The notes under the pieces: model-generated
The model's database searches: none
Seen by the model: the letters and a program-made list of their open reading frames with translations, nothing else
Told to the model about the DNA's origin: nothing
NCBI RefSeq assembly: GCF_027579695.1
Contig: NC_083571.1
Location: 72,673,279 to 72,737,278 of the forward strand
Source: Neoarius graeffei
Taxonomy: Eukaryota > Chordata > Actinopteri > Siluriformes > Ariidae
Length of the DNA stretch: 64,000 nt
Direction: 5' to 3'
Position numbers and translations under genes: made by a program
In this document: positions 11,945 to 22,840 of the stretch, piece after piece
Layout: each line of letters starts with the position of its first letter
Numbering within the stretch: position 1 is the stretch's first letter

Positions 11945-12351
11945 TATCTCCTGCCAAACTTCATTTGGGCAGGGTATAAAAATCTAAATGATAACATGAC
12001 AACAGGATTTCAAGGTACAAAAAAAGCCCGAATAATGTGAGATACTGTCGAAACTTTGTTCATTCTTCCCTGTCTTATGTGACTGACCTGTAATAGACCT
12101 CGGCTGTTTTATCACTAATGCTTAAAAATGCAGTTGAGATGATAAACACGTTGACAGATAGAGTTCAACAAATGCAGTTTGGTCACATTGCAAAACAGAA
12201 CAAATGTCCTTTGTTCAGTTGCTTATATTTTTGGATGTTGGGGTTTGTTCAAACAGAAAATATAGCTACAAGTAGTGTGTGTGCGCGCGCGTGTGTGTGC
12301 TCCAAGCACCAACTGGTGAAGCAACATCAGTCACTCAACACTTTAATGATG
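11945..12351. other. No gene seen; short GT/GC repeat
   Basis: Non-coding. A GTGTGTGCGCGCGCG alternating purine-pyrimidine stretch lies at about 12275-12300. Confidence 0.5.
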
Positions 12352-12353
12352 TA

Positions 12354-13910
12354 CAGTTGTGTTCAAAATAATAGCAGTGTGTTTAAAAACGTGAGTAAAG
12401 CTCAAAACCCTTATAATAGTTTTTATTTCCATGCATTGGGAACACTGCACATTATATTCTACATCAAAACATGAAGAAAAATGTATGAATATTTTAATTA
12501 CTTTACAGAAAATGAAGAAAAATGAACATTGGGCTGTTCAAAAAAATAGCAGTGTCTGCATTTTTCATTACAAACTCCAAATATTTATTGTATAAACTGA
12601 AAAAATCTTAAGGATTTAGTATTCCTGTGAATCACTAAACTAATATTTAGTTGTATAACCACAGTTTCTGAGAACTTCTGGCACCTGTGAACAGGTATTC
12701 CAGCCCAGGATGATGAGACAACATTCCACAATTCCTCTGCATTTCTTGGTTTTGCCTCAGAAACAGCATTTTTGATGTCACCCCACAAGTTTTCTATCGG
12801 ATTAAGGTCCGGGGATTGGGCTGGCCACTCCATGACTTTCATTTTGTTGGTCTTGAACCCTGATGCTGCTCGCTTACTGGTGTGTTTGGGGTCGTTGTCT
12901 TGTTGAAACACCCATTTCAAGGGCATTTCCTCTTCAGCATAAGGCAACATGACCTCCTCAAGTATTTTGATATATGCAAACTGATCCATGATCCCTGGTA
13001 TGCGATAAATGGGCCCAACACCACAGTAAGAGAAACATTCCCATATCATGATGCTTGCACCACCATGCTTCACTGTCTTCAGAGTGTACTGTGGCTTGAA
13101 TTCAGTGTTTGGGGGTCGTCTGAAAAACTGTCTGCGGCCCTAGGACCCAAAAAGAACAATTTTACTTTCATCAGTCCACAAAATGTTTTTCCATTTCTCT
13201 TTAGGCCAGTCGATGTGTTCTTTGGCAAATTGTATCCTCTTCAGCATGTCTTTTTTTTAACAGTGGAACTTTGCGGGGGCTTCTTGCCGATAGATTAGCT
13301 TCACACAGGCATCTTCTAATTGTCACAGTACTTCAGACCATCTTTGATCACCCTGGAGCTGATCATTGGCTGAGTCTTTGCCATTCTGGCTATTTTTCGA
13401 TCCATTCGAATGGTAGTCTTCTGTTTTCTTCCACGTCTCTCTGGCTTTGCTGTCCATTTTAAAGCACTGGAGATCATTTTAGGTGAGCAGCCCATCATTT
13501 TCTGCACTTCTTTACAGTATACGTTTTACCTCTCCAATCAACGTTTTAATCAAAGCACGCTGTTCTTCTGAACAATGTCTGGAATGACCCATGTTTTCAG
13601 AGAGAAATGCATGTACAACATATGCTGGCTTCATCCTTAAATTAGGGCCACCTGACTGACATCTGTTTTTTCACAGAATGAATGATCTCACTAATTAAAC
13701 TCCACACTGCTATTATTTTGAACACGTCCCTTTCACTTAATTATTCGATTACACAGGAGCATGCATATCATGAATGTCGGGTCTGTTGGTTTTCTATGAC
13801 TCTACTACACCTACTGGTAAATTATTTGCCATGTAGTAATATAATTTCCACCAAAAACAGTGATTGATCTGGTTGGTCGTGTTGGACTGCTATTATTTTG
13901 AACACAAGTG
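12354..13910 (-). mobile_element. Tc1-C: Tc1/mariner-like transposon, relic
   Basis: Ends read CAGTTGTGTTCAAAATAATA (12354) and TATTATTTTGAACACAAGTG (to 13910), with TA on both sides. Length is 1,557 bp. A third, distinct Tc1-like family in this window; the transposase is on the minus strand. Confidence 0.88.
12640..13592 (-). pseudogene. Tc1-C transposase, inactivated
   Basis: The start is the ATG at 13592 (MGHSRHCSEEQRALIK). A frameshift follows near 13525. A second open segment (13507-13316, KMISSALKW) holds the rest of the DNA-binding region. The first catalytic Asp is in TDESK near 13170, followed by a stop just after (near 13142). The longest segment (13073-12585) holds QQDNDPKH and SPDLNPIEN, the second Asp and the Glu. 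Multiple lesions mean it is dead. Confidence 0.85.
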
Positions 13911-13912
13911 TA

Positions 13913-14186
13913 TAATTGTAAATTTAGTCACATGAATGCACATGAACGTCACGTCCTCTTATCATGAATGAGGTGTTTTAACTATGTTGGTATGTTAAAG
14001 CAAAGAGGAAGGCTTTTAATAGGCTATTACATGATTGTGTGCAGATATGAAGTTTACCTTCAGGTGGTGAATGGATATATCACAAATGAGTGAAAGTGAA
14101 CAATTTAAAATATATTTGAACATGAAAAGAGAAACTTCACATCTTCAAGCCAACGTGTGATTTTCTTTGTATTATACAGACACAGG
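13913..14186. other. No gene; repeat X, inverted copy
   Basis: Positions about 14105-14180 are the reverse complement of repeat X. Repeat-associated flank continues beyond the SINE at 14566-14640 and matches, inverted, 7079-7148, so this SINE inserted into an older composite repeat. Confidence 0.5.
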
Positions 14187-14565
14187 GGTGGCATGGTGGT
14201 GTAGTGGTTAGCGCTGTTGCCTCACAGCAAGAAGGTCTGGGTTCGAGCCCCGTGGCCGGTGAGGGCCTTTCTGTGCAGAGTTTGCATGTTCTCCCCGTGT
14301 CCGCGTGGGTTTCCTCTGGGTGCTCCGGTTTCCCCCACAGTCCAAAGACATGCAGGTTAGGTTAACTGGTGACTCTAAATTGACCGTAGGTGTGAATGTG
14401 AGTGGTTATCTGTGTCTATGTGTTGGCCCTGTGATGACCTGGCGACTTGTCCAGGGTGTACCCTGCCTCTCGCCCGGAGTCAGCTGGGATAGGCTCCAGC
14501 TTGCCTGCAACCCTGTAGAACAGGATAAAGCAGCTAGATATAATGAGATGAGATGAGATAAGATA
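14187..14565 (+). mobile_element. SINE (tRNA-derived), full copy, tail type 1
   Basis: The head carries polymerase III promoter-like A and B boxes: GTAGTGGTTAGCGC and GGGTTCGAGCCC. The conserved body includes CCGGTTTCCCCCACAGTCC and GGTTAGGTTAACTGGTGAC. The tail is (GAGAT)n. No protein; it depends on a LINE for movement. Probable imperfect target duplication TATACAGACACA / TATAGACACA. Confidence 0.85.
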
Positions 14566-14844
14566 TAGACACATTCACAAACAAAAAGTTCCCAAATGTA
14601 TCAAGCCAATTCATCAGTTTCCTCATGAGTGACATATAGAGATTTATGTCATGGTTTTCGTTCTTCATGTTCCGGATGGAGATCGTATGAAAAATATGAG
14701 TGGTGTATTTCCCAGTAAAACACTCCTGTCCATATAATGTACATTGATACGATCTGAAACATCAGTTCTATAGCGCATTATAGAATGATTAAGGAAGGCT
14801 TTCTGTTTAAAATGCCACAGCACTGCCATTCAACACAGAACATT

Positions 14845-15196
14845 AGGCGGTGTAGTGGTTAGCACGGTTGCCTCACAGCAAGAAGGTTCTGGGTTCGAAC
14901 CCAGCAGCTGGCGAGGGCCTTTCTGTGTGGAGTTTGCATGTTCTCCCCGTGTCTGCGTGGGTTTCCTCCGGGTGCTCTGGTTTCCCCCAAAGACATGCAG
15001 TTAGGTTAACGTGGGGCGGCCTTGGCTGAAGTGTCCTTGAGCAAGGTACCTGACCCCTGACTGCTCCCCGGCCACTCTGGTGTGGCTGCCCACTGCTCTG
15101 GGTGTGTGTGCGCGTGTGTTCACTGCTTCAGATGGGTTAAATGCAGAGAATGAATTTCACTGTGTGCATGTGACAAATAAAGGTTTCTTCTCTTTT
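14845..15196 (+). mobile_element. SINE, tail type 2
   Basis: The head and first half are the same as the type 1 SINEs (CTCACAGCAAGAAGG, TTCGAACCC). After the GGTTAACG junction near 15010 the sequence changes to a different 3' half (CCTTGAGCAAGGTACC ... CAAATAAAGGTTTCTTC). AACATT flanks both ends (14839-14844 and 15197-15202), a plausible target duplication. The first few bases of the head are missing. Confidence 0.75.
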
Positions 15197-15395
15197 AACA
15201 TTGTTTTATTGAAAGTTGAAAGTTGGTGGTGTGATGACAATCACATGACATAGGGAGATTACACAACACTGCATTGTGAGTTTTTTTCTTTTCTTTTTTT
15301 TAATCACATTCCCATGTAACCCTGCTCAAGAAAAACAACACTTTATTGTAATTTAACATCATGAATATGTTGACATCAAACTGACCAAATGTGAT

Positions 15396-15775
15396 CTCAT
15401 CTCATTCATCTCATTATCTCTAGCCACTTTATCCTTCTACAGGGTCGCAGGCAAGCTGGAGCCTATCCCAGCTGACTACAGGCGAAAGGCGGGGTACACC
15501 CTGGACAAGTCGCCAGGTCATCACAGGGCTGACACATAGACACAGACAACCATTCACACTCACATTCACACCTACGGTCAATTTAGAGTCACCAGTTAAC
15601 CTAACCTGCATGTCTTTGGACTGTGGGGGAAACCGGAGCACCCGGAGGAAACCCACGCAGACATGGGGAGAACATGCAAACTCCACACAGAAAGGCCCTC
15701 GCCGGCCATGGGGCTCGAACCCGGACCTTCTTGCTGTGAGGCGACAGCGCTAACCACTACACCACCATGCCGCCC
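15396..15775 (-). mobile_element. SINE type 1, full copy with 12-bp target duplication
   Basis: Minus-strand SINE with the (GAGAT)n tail at its left. ACCAAATGTGAT flanks both ends exactly (15384-15395 and 15776-15787). It is therefore the original insertion in the duplicated segment described separately. Confidence 0.9.
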
Positions 15776-16363
15776 ACCAAATGTGATGTGATATGAATAT
15801 GATCTGTGGGGAGTATCGAAAAGTTTGGTTTCTAAGCCTCACTTCCTGTGTTCTCTTGGTGGCACCATGACAGTTAGTCACTTTTGACATGTACGTGTGA
15901 TTTTGTATCATCATATTTGAATATTAGGCCACATTGTGCAATGTACACTGAAATTATGCCACACTTTCTGTTTGTCTGATCTGACAAGTTAACAATTACT
16001 TTGCCATGGCAACTTAAAAAGTCTTTTGCACTTTAATGTCATGAAAATCTTGCCATCATCTTCAGCAAATTTTGTACAAATCAGATGAACCCTTGAGGAG
16101 AAGTGTTGAGCCCCAGTGACCAAATGTTTACTCACACGTCTTGCCTGTTGTGCAGGTTTAGTGAGTTTTCAAGTAGGACCAGCCTCTAAAAAATCCCAAC
16201 TGTCCTGAAAAGGGCCATGTTCACATGTTTACAGGAACTGAATCATGCCAATGGAAAAAATGTTTTAGATTAACAAACGTGCTTTGATTGAGCTGGCCTG
16301 TTCAATTTTTAAAAGAAGGTTTGGAGAATGTTGAGAGGTAAAAAGAAAGGTGGAAGTGGCATA

Positions 16364-16935
16364 CATGTCAACCTATAGCTACGGAATGTCCGTATTTTAT
16401 ACGGATTTGATTCAATAAACGTAGTATACGGGCGTACAAATAAAGTTATACAGTTTCTTTAAAAAAACTTCAATATTTATTTAGAGCTATAATCAATTCC
16501 CACGATGAAAAAAGAGCACATAACATTTACAAACGTACTGTACACCACAGACAGCACAAACAGCCAGTAAAGAGTCTTATGAAATCGCGCGTTATCTTGT
16601 GGTAGCGAGACTTCGTTCCACTTTTGATCATGCGCACACCGCATTGCGAGAATCCCGCCAACCCGGAAGTAACATTTTGTCTGAAAGACGTATTTCCACC
16701 TGAGCGACTTTCAATAGCGACTGAAAAGATTCTGAATGGGCACTCCGGCAAGATCAACACAGACACTTGCTGAGACATTCAGCCTCGTGAGGTATTGGTG
16801 CAGAGTGCTAAAAAAGCTGTCATGGAGTACAATTCAGAACATTAGAGTGACACTTTTTGTTTTTGTCAAACATTGGAGCTTTGTATTATTCTGAAGGCTT
16901 ATTGTTATTAATATTGAATAAAAAGTAACTTGGAT
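16364..16935. other. Spacer between duplicated copies, possible transposon piece
   Basis: No supported gene. The left end (CGGAATGTCCGTATTTTATA) resembles text seen at the left of the 24706-25573 element. A GC-richer middle (16580-16740) has a short open frame of 83 codons on minus that I do not recognise and do not call. Confidence 0.35.
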
Positions 16936-17321
16936 ATCTCATCTCATCTCATCTCATCTCATTATCTGTAGCCACTTTATCCTTTTACAGGGTCGCAGGC
17001 AAGCTGGAGCCTATCCCAGCTGACTACGGGCGAAAGGCGGGGTACACCCTGGACAAGTCGCCAGGTCATCACAGGGCTGGCACATAGACACAGACAACCA
17101 TTCACACTCACATTCACACCTACGGTCAATTTAGAGTCACCAGTTAACCTAACCTGCATGTCTTTGGACTGTGGGGGAAACCGGAACACCCGGAGGAAAC
17201 CCACGCAGACACGGGGAGAACATGCAAACTCCACACAGAAAGGCCCTCGCCGGCCATGGGGCTCGAACCCGGACCTTCTTGCTGTGAGGCGACAGCGCTA
17301 ACCACTACACCACCATGCTGC
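16936..17321 (-). mobile_element. SINE type 1, copied by segmental duplication
   Basis: Same SINE as 15396-15775, carried along in copy B. The right flank keeps ACCAAATGTGAT but the left flank does not, so this copy did not arise by its own retrotransposition. Confidence 0.88.
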
Positions 17322-18079
17322 CCACCAAATGTGATGTGATATGAATATGATCTGTGGGGAGTATCGAAAAGTTTGGTTTCTAAGCCTCACTTCCTGTGTT
17401 CTCTTGGTGGCACCATGACGGTTAGTCACTTTTGACATGTACGTGTAATTTTGTATCATCATATTTGAATATTAGGCCACATTGCGCAATGTACACTGAA
17501 ATTATGCCACACTTTCTGTTTGTCTGATCTGACAAGTTAACAATTACTTTGCCATGGCAACTTAAAAAGTCTTTTGCACTTTAATGTCATGAAAATCTTG
17601 CCATCATCTTCAGCAAATTTTGTACAAATCAGATGAACCCTTGAGGAGAAGTGTTGAGCCCCAGTGACCAAATGTTTACTCACACGTCTTGCCTGTTGTG
17701 CAGGTTTAGTGAGTTTTCGAGTATGACCAGCCTCTAAAAAATCCCAACTGTCCTGAAAAGGGCCATGTTCACATGTTTACAGGAACTGAATCATGCCAAT
17801 GGAAAAAATGTTTTAGATTAACAAACGTGCTTTGATTGAGCTGGCCTGTTCAATGTTTAAAAGAAGGGTTGGAGAATGTTGAGAGGTAAAAAGAAAGGTG
17901 GAAGTGGTGAGAACTGTGTTTGAATGATTAAAGAAAGTGTTGAGAAATAATTCCTTCTTGTCCTGCAATGAATTCACTCATGCCACATCCTGATTACAAA
18001 TGTTTTCATGCCACCGCTGTAATTAAATAAGAATTTTCATGAACCACAGTTAAAGCGCTGTGTGTTGTAAATTAGAATA

Positions 18080-19684
18080 CAACCCCCATTCCAAAAAAGT
18101 TGGGACAAAGTACAAATTGTAAATAAAAACGGAATGCGATAATTTACAAATCTCCAAAACTGATATTGTATTCACAATAGAACACAGACAACATATCAAA
18201 TGTCGAAAGTGAGACATTTTGAAATTTCATGCCAAATATTGGCTCATTTGAAATTTCATGACAGCAACACATCTCAAAAAAGTTGGGACAGGGGCAATAA
18301 GAGGCTGGAAAAGTTAAAGGTACAAAAAAGGAACAGCTGGAGGACCAAATTGCAACTCATTAGGTCAATTGGCAATAGGTCATTAACATGACTGGGTATA
18401 AAAAGAGCATCTTGGAGTGGCAGCGGCTCTCAGAAGTAAAAATGGAAAGAGGATCACCAATCCCCCTAATTCTGCGCCGACAAATAGTGGAGCAATATCA
18501 GAAAGGAGTTCGACAGTGTAAAATTGCAAAGAGTTTGAACATATCATCATCTACAGTGCATAATATCATTAAAAGATTCAGAGAATCTGGAAGAATCTCT
18601 GTGCGTAAGGGTCAAGGCTGGAAAACCATACCGGGTGCCCGTGATCTTTGGGCCCTTAGATGGCACTGCATCACATACAGGCATGCTTCTGTATTGGAAA
18701 TCACAAAATGGGCTCAGGAATATTTCCAGAGAACATTATCTGTGAACACAATTCACCGTGCCATCCACCATTGCCAGCTAAAACTCTATAGTTCAAAGAA
18801 GAAGCCGTATCTAAACATGATCCAGAAGCGCAGACGTCTTCTCTGGGCCAAGGCTCATTTAAAATGGACTGTGGCAAAGTGGAAAACTGTTCTGTGGTCA
18901 GACGAATCAAAATTTGAAGTTCTTTATGGAAATCAGGGATGCCGTGTCATTCGGACGAAAGAGGAGAAGGACAACCCAAGTTGTTATCAGCGCTCAGTTC
19001 AGAAGCCTGCATCTCTGATGGTATGGGGTTGCATTAGTGCGTGTGGCATGGGCAGCTTACACATCTGGAAAGACACCATCGATGCTGAAAGGTATATCCA
19101 GGTTCTAGAGCAACATATGCTCCCATCCAGACGACGTCTTTTTCAGGGAAGACCTTGCATTTTCCAACATGACAATGCCAAACCACATACTGCATCAATT
19201 ACAGCATCATGGCTGCATAGAAGAAGGGTCCGGGTACTGAACTGGCCAGCCTGCAGTCCAGATCTTTCACCCATAGAAAACATTTGGCGCATCATAAAAC
19301 GGAAGATACGACAAAAAAGACTGAAGACAGTTGAGCAACTAGAATCCTACATTAGACAAGAATGGGTTAACATTCCTATCCCTAAACTTGAGCAACTTGT
19401 CTCCTCAGTCCCCAGACGTTTACAGACTGTTGTAAAGAGAAAAGGGGATGTCTCACAGTGGTAAACATGGCCTTGTCCCAACTTTTTTGAGATGTGTTGT
19501 TGTCATGAAATTTAAAATCACCTCATTTTTCTCTTTAAATGATACATTTTCTCAGTTTAAACATTTGATATGTCATCTATGTTCTATTCTGAATAAAATA
19601 TGGAATTTTGAAACTTCCACATCATTGCATTCCATTTTTATTTACAATTTGTACTTTGTCCCAACTTTTTTGGAATCAGGGTTG
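18080..19684 (+). mobile_element. Tc1-B copy 2: complete Tc1-like transposon with open transposase
   Basis: 1,605 bp, from CAACCCCCATTCC (18080) to GGAATCAGGGTTG (19684), bordered by TA at 18078-18079 and 19685-19686. Each ~200-bp inverted repeat contains two direct GTTGGGACA boxes: outer near 18099 and inner near 18283 on the left, mirrored near 19475 and 19660 on the right. This is the IR/DR arrangement of Sleeping Beauty-like elements. It is the best preserved autonomous element in the window. Confidence 0.95.
18388..19464 (+). CDS. Tc1-B transposase, unbroken (358 aa, DD34E)
   Basis: Cut-and-paste transposase acting in the nucleus on the element's inverted repeats at TA sites. ATG 18388 is chosen because it sits in the only open frame and homology with copy 1 runs through it. 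Residues about 25-70 form the first helix-turn-helix ([16 protein letters not shown]), with a second predicted DNA-binding helix set to about 130. The catalytic domain has D172 (WSDESKF), D262 (QHDNAKPH) and E297 (SPDLSPIEN), with exactly 34 residues between the last two. Length is in the family range. One possible defect is Trp78 in GQGWKTI, where copy 1 has Arg; the change fits a CpG transition and lies in the basic linker between the DNA-binding helices. It may or may not be active. Confidence 0.93.
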   Translation: MTGYKKSILEWQRLSEVKMERGSPIPLILRRQIVEQYQKGVRQCKIAKSLNISSSTVHNIIKRFRESGRISVRKGQGWKTIPGARDLWALRWHCITYRHASVLEITKWAQEYFQRTLSVNTIHRAIHHCQLKLYSSKKKPYLNMIQKRRRLLWAKAHLKWTVAKWKTVLWSDESKFEVLYGNQGCRVIRTKEEKDNPSCYQRSVQKPASLMVWGCISACGMGSLHIWKDTIDAERYIQVLEQHMLPSRRRLFQGRPCIFQHDNAKPHTASITASWLHRRRVRVLNWPACSPDLSPIENIWRIIKRKIRQKRLKTVEQLESYIRQEWVNIPIPKLEQLVSSVPRRLQTVVKRKGDVSQW

Positions 19685-19686
19685 TA

Positions 19687-20336
19687 AATCTGATAAAATG
19701 TATCTTTTTCTGTTTAATGGATATTTATAGGCAATTGTCTTAATGCATACCTTAAAATAGAATTTAACAAATACTGACAAATCAGAAGTACGGAGGAAAA
19801 AAAATAACACCTGAGTCATGTTTCTGTGACAAAATGCCAACAGCTTTGTTCACTGGGCTTGAGTGTTCATGTTTAAATGTGCATTTAGTTCATTTCCAGC
19901 ATATCCAGTATGACAGAATAACTGTTGCAGGTCAAGTTACATGATGCTGGTGATTAAAATTCTCTAAATAGACACTAATGACGCACAGATTGATACTTTA
20001 CCTACTTATCTTACATAATAACATGGTTCTTGGAGAAAATTGAAGCACAGGAATCTGGAAAGAGTTATTATGATAACGAGAATTATGTTGTGAACCTGAC
20101 TAATTAACAATTATTCGCCGAAGGTGAGGTTAACATCAGTGAATAATAAGTTGAGGTTATTATTCACTGATATTCACTGAGTCTGAGGTGGCTCATTCTT
20201 TTAATATATATACACAGGTGATTATAAAAAAAAAACTTTTTTTAAATAGTGTGAAATTTTTTTTTTAAATCTTCAAGAGCTTCATGTAAATGTAATAGTG
20301 GCATGGCAGAGACTTATGTCACTTACCTATGCTGTC
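19687..20336. other. No gene; hairpin near 20132-20170
   Basis: AT-rich. ATCAGTGAATAATAA and its reverse complement TTATTATTCACTGAT are separated by 7 bases near 20132-20170, in text (ATTATTCGCCGAAGG) that I recall from one end of a widespread fish element. The exon at 21123-21237 may belong to the same element, with SINEs inserted in between. Confidence 0.45.
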
Positions 20337-20349
20337 ACATAAAACACTT

Positions 20350-20697
20350 ATCTCATCTCATTATCTCTAACCGCTTTATCCTGTTCTACAGGGTCGCAGG
20401 CAAGCTGGAGCCTATCCCAGCTGACTACAGGCGAAAGGCAGGGTACACCCTGGACAAGTCGCCAGGTCATCACAGGGCTGACACATAGACACAGACAACC
20501 ATTCACACTCACATTCACACCTACGGTCAATTTAGAGTCACCAGTTAACCTAACCTGCATGTCTTTGGACTGTGGGGGAAACCCACGCAGACAACATGCA
20601 AACTCCGCACAGAAAGGTCCTCGCCGGCCATGGGGCTCGAACCCGGACTTTCTTGCTGTGAGGCGACAGCACTAACCACTACACCACCATGCCACCC
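20350..20697 (-). mobile_element. SINE type 1 with internal deletion
   Basis: Minus-strand SINE. A 13-bp target duplication with one mismatch (ACATAAAACACTT at 20337-20349; ACATAAAATACTT at 20699-20711) marks a genuine insertion. The body lacks about 26 bp between GGGGGAAACC and CACGCAGAC and a few bases after it, a deletion shared with the neighbouring copy. Confidence 0.88.
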
Positions 20698-20724
20698 TAC
20701 ATAAAATACTTTGCTTTGAAATCA

Positions 20725-21067
20725 TCTCATCTCATCTCATTATCTCTAGCCGCTTTATCCTTCTACAGGGTCGCAGGCAAGCTGGAGCCTATCCCAGCTG
20801 ACTGTGGGCGAAAGGCGGGGTACACCCTGGACAAGTCGCCAGGTCATCACAGGGCTGACACATAGACACAGACAACCATTCACACTCACACCTACGGTCA
20901 ATTTAGAGTCACCAGTTAACCTAACCTGCATGTCTTTGGACTGTGGGGGAAACCCACGCAGACAACATGCAAACTCCGCACAGAAAGGTCCTCGCCGGCC
21001 ATGGGGCTCGAACCCGGACCTTCTTGCTGTGAGGCGACAGCACTAACCACTACACCACCATGCCACC
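20725..21067 (-). mobile_element. SINE copied by a 370-bp tandem duplication
   Basis: Shares the internal deletion of 20350-20697. Both are followed by the same flank (TACATAAAATACTTTGCTTT at 20698 and 21068). The second SINE has no target duplication of its own, so a 370-bp unit (flank plus SINE) was duplicated in tandem after the insertion. Confidence 0.85.
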
Positions 21068-21122
21068 CTACATAAAATACTTTGCTTTGAAATCAATTAA
21101 ATAAATCACAATTCCACCTTAC

Positions 21123-21237
21123 CTTTGAATAGTTTCAGACCAAACTTTGTAGCATCTTTAGTGCTTTTAAGAACAGCATTTTCTTTCATCATTTGCAATT
21201 CTTCCTCACTTACGGTGATGAAGTGATTGGACATCAT
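21123..21237 (-). pseudogene. Possible first exon of a Crypton/DUF3504-like transposon gene
   Basis: The minus strand from ATG 21237 reads MMSNHFITVSEEELQ and then LKSTKDATKFGLKLFK, ending at 21123 in AAAG followed by GTAAGG, a good splice donor. From memory, fish DUF3504 (tyrosine-recombinase-like, Crypton-derived) proteins open with a similar 'SEEEL ... K.STK.ATK' block. Only about 38 residues are visible and no downstream exon was found here, so it is at best a fragment. It could also be chance. Confidence 0.4.
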
Positions 21238-21469
21238 TTTGCAAAGTCACTCGAGGTGATTATTGAGAAATAGTCTGAAGCTTTCAACCAATCAGTGCAC
21301 ACAATTTTCTATCATCACCTGCATATTTATAATAAAGTAAAATAATGCTGTTATTCAACAGCACTGTGCTTTAAATGTTGGTGAGAAAAGCTGGCTGAAA
21401 AAATACAGCCATCAGTTCAACAGTTTCTTCCTGTATCATTCTGCCACCATGAGCATGAGCATGCACAGC

Positions 21470-22075
21470 CAGGGGTTAAATTGGGATTGGTTATGTGGGG
21501 GGGCTCTGCCTCATACCCGCCCCTGCCCCCGCCGCCCTGCCCCAATATACTTTTTGGAAAATAACCCTCTAATTTGATAACCATATCATATTGCACAGAG
21601 ATATACACCTTATCTGTGTGTTGTAGGCTTATGTGTGTCTTGTAGTGCCCCCCTACACATTATGGCAGTTTGAATGTAGATTGGTTGGCCAATGTAACAG
21701 ATTGTACAGGTTGTTGTACATTGGTTTGAAGGAAATGATTAGTGGGGGGTCTGGGGGTCCTCCCCCAGAAGTTTTTTATTATCATACATGTTATTTGCTG
21801 AATTCTGGTGCATTTTAATAAGTTGTTAGCTGACTTTACAGAGGTAGGTTGAGCAATATCATGTTAAATCTTGTCACATGCCTACAGGTGAAAAATGTGA
21901 AGGAGAAATGTTCATTGAGAAAATTTGAAGGCTTGCACAATCTTAAACCAAAACAGTTGATTTATTTTGGAGGATAAATGTTAAATATGCCAAAACACTG
22001 TCAGTCAAATTGTCAATCAAATATATTCATGCAGTGAATGCAACCAAATACAAACAACACTATAACATTGGAAGC

Positions 22076-22114
<39 letters not shown>

Positions 22115-22806
22115 GTATTCAATTATTTATTTGGCATGTGGTGCTTTTTGTATTGTCTAGAACATACATAAGATGAGCATATTATAGCAGCAAAATAGAA
22201 GCACAATCATTTGAATGCAGCAAAACTTTTGCTGCATTCAAATGATTGTGCTTCTATTTTGCTGCTATAATATGCTCATCTTATGTATGTTCTAGACAAT
22301 ACAAAAAGCACCACATGCCAAATAAATAATTGAATACATAATAATAACAATAATAATTACACTAATAATAGGATCGTATGCAGGTAAAAGGGGAGACGGT
22401 GTACGGAGAAAATTATAAACAAGTCACAACGCTGAAACACAAGCCCAAAAACTCGCAAACCACGACTTCTGATTTTTTTTTTAAAGCGAGCTCACAAAAA
22501 AAGAAACCCCAAAGTCGCTTATAAAAAGCGGAATTGGCAACCCACGCAGTGTTCCGGAAACCAGAATCTCTGATCGCAAGTTCTGTTCTAAATAGCTTTG
22601 ACAGGTCGTCTTGTTATCAGGAAAACTATGATCTATCTCATAAAAGTCATGGGTTTATTGATTAATAAAACGATATTTAATTATTCAGAACTGAAAATCG
22701 TGAAAAGGGTTTGTTGCTTTTGATGTGTGCGTGATCATATGCCATCCGCTCCGAGCTTATGTGCCGGGGCTCAGCCCCGGACAGCCCCGGCCCAATTTAA
22801 CCCCTG
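21470..22806. mobile_element. Non-autonomous hAT-like element with 8-bp target duplication
   Basis: 1,337 bp. It starts CAGGGGTTAAATTGGG and ends CCCAATTTAACCCCTG, a perfect 16-bp terminal inverted repeat. TGCACAGC flanks both sides exactly (21462-21469, 22807-22814). These features fit hAT elements. No transposase is visible. The left third carries CTGGGGGTCCTCCCCCAG, a self-complementary box. The centre holds a long palindrome (22111-22341). Confidence 0.9.
22111..22341. repeat. Perfect palindrome, 115-bp arms, 1-bp loop
   Basis: Arms 22111-22225 and 22227-22341 are exact reverse complements by eye, around a single C at 22226. Outside the arms the symmetry continues imperfectly as (TTA)n on the left and (ATA)n-like sequence on the right. 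It sits inside the hAT-like element and is unrelated to its termini. Confidence 0.9.
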
Positions 22807-22840
22807 TGCACAGCCAATTATGTGAATACCCCCAAATTGG

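Larger units (their letters stand above)
15396..17909. repeat. Local segmental duplication, ~970 bp, two direct copies
   Basis: Copy A (15396-16363) and copy B (16936-17909) are nearly identical through the SINE and about 590 bp of following unique sequence, with scattered single-base differences. Copy A has the SINE target duplication on both sides. Copy B begins inside the SINE tail and has unrelated sequence to its left, so B derives from A. About 570 bp of unrelated sequence separates them. Confidence 0.9.

Noticed and set aside
14187..14260. A tRNA gene at the SINE head
   Set aside because: A and B box-like sequences are present but no cloverleaf with paired acceptor stem forms; it is a SINE promoter region.
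14305..14556. Open frames of about 80 codons with a shared peptide (ending AWASPVMTW-like text), repeated at every SINE
   Set aside because: The same peptide appears at each SINE copy and in both orientations; it is the SINE body read in one frame, not a gene.
16527..16778. 83-codon minus-strand frame in the duplication spacer
   Set aside because: No recognisable domain, no splice signal, single occurrence; not enough to call a gene.
22080..22400. A CRISPR-like or phage-like structure at the palindrome
   Set aside because: It is a single fold-back, not spaced direct repeats, and the surrounding DNA is a eukaryotic hAT-like element.
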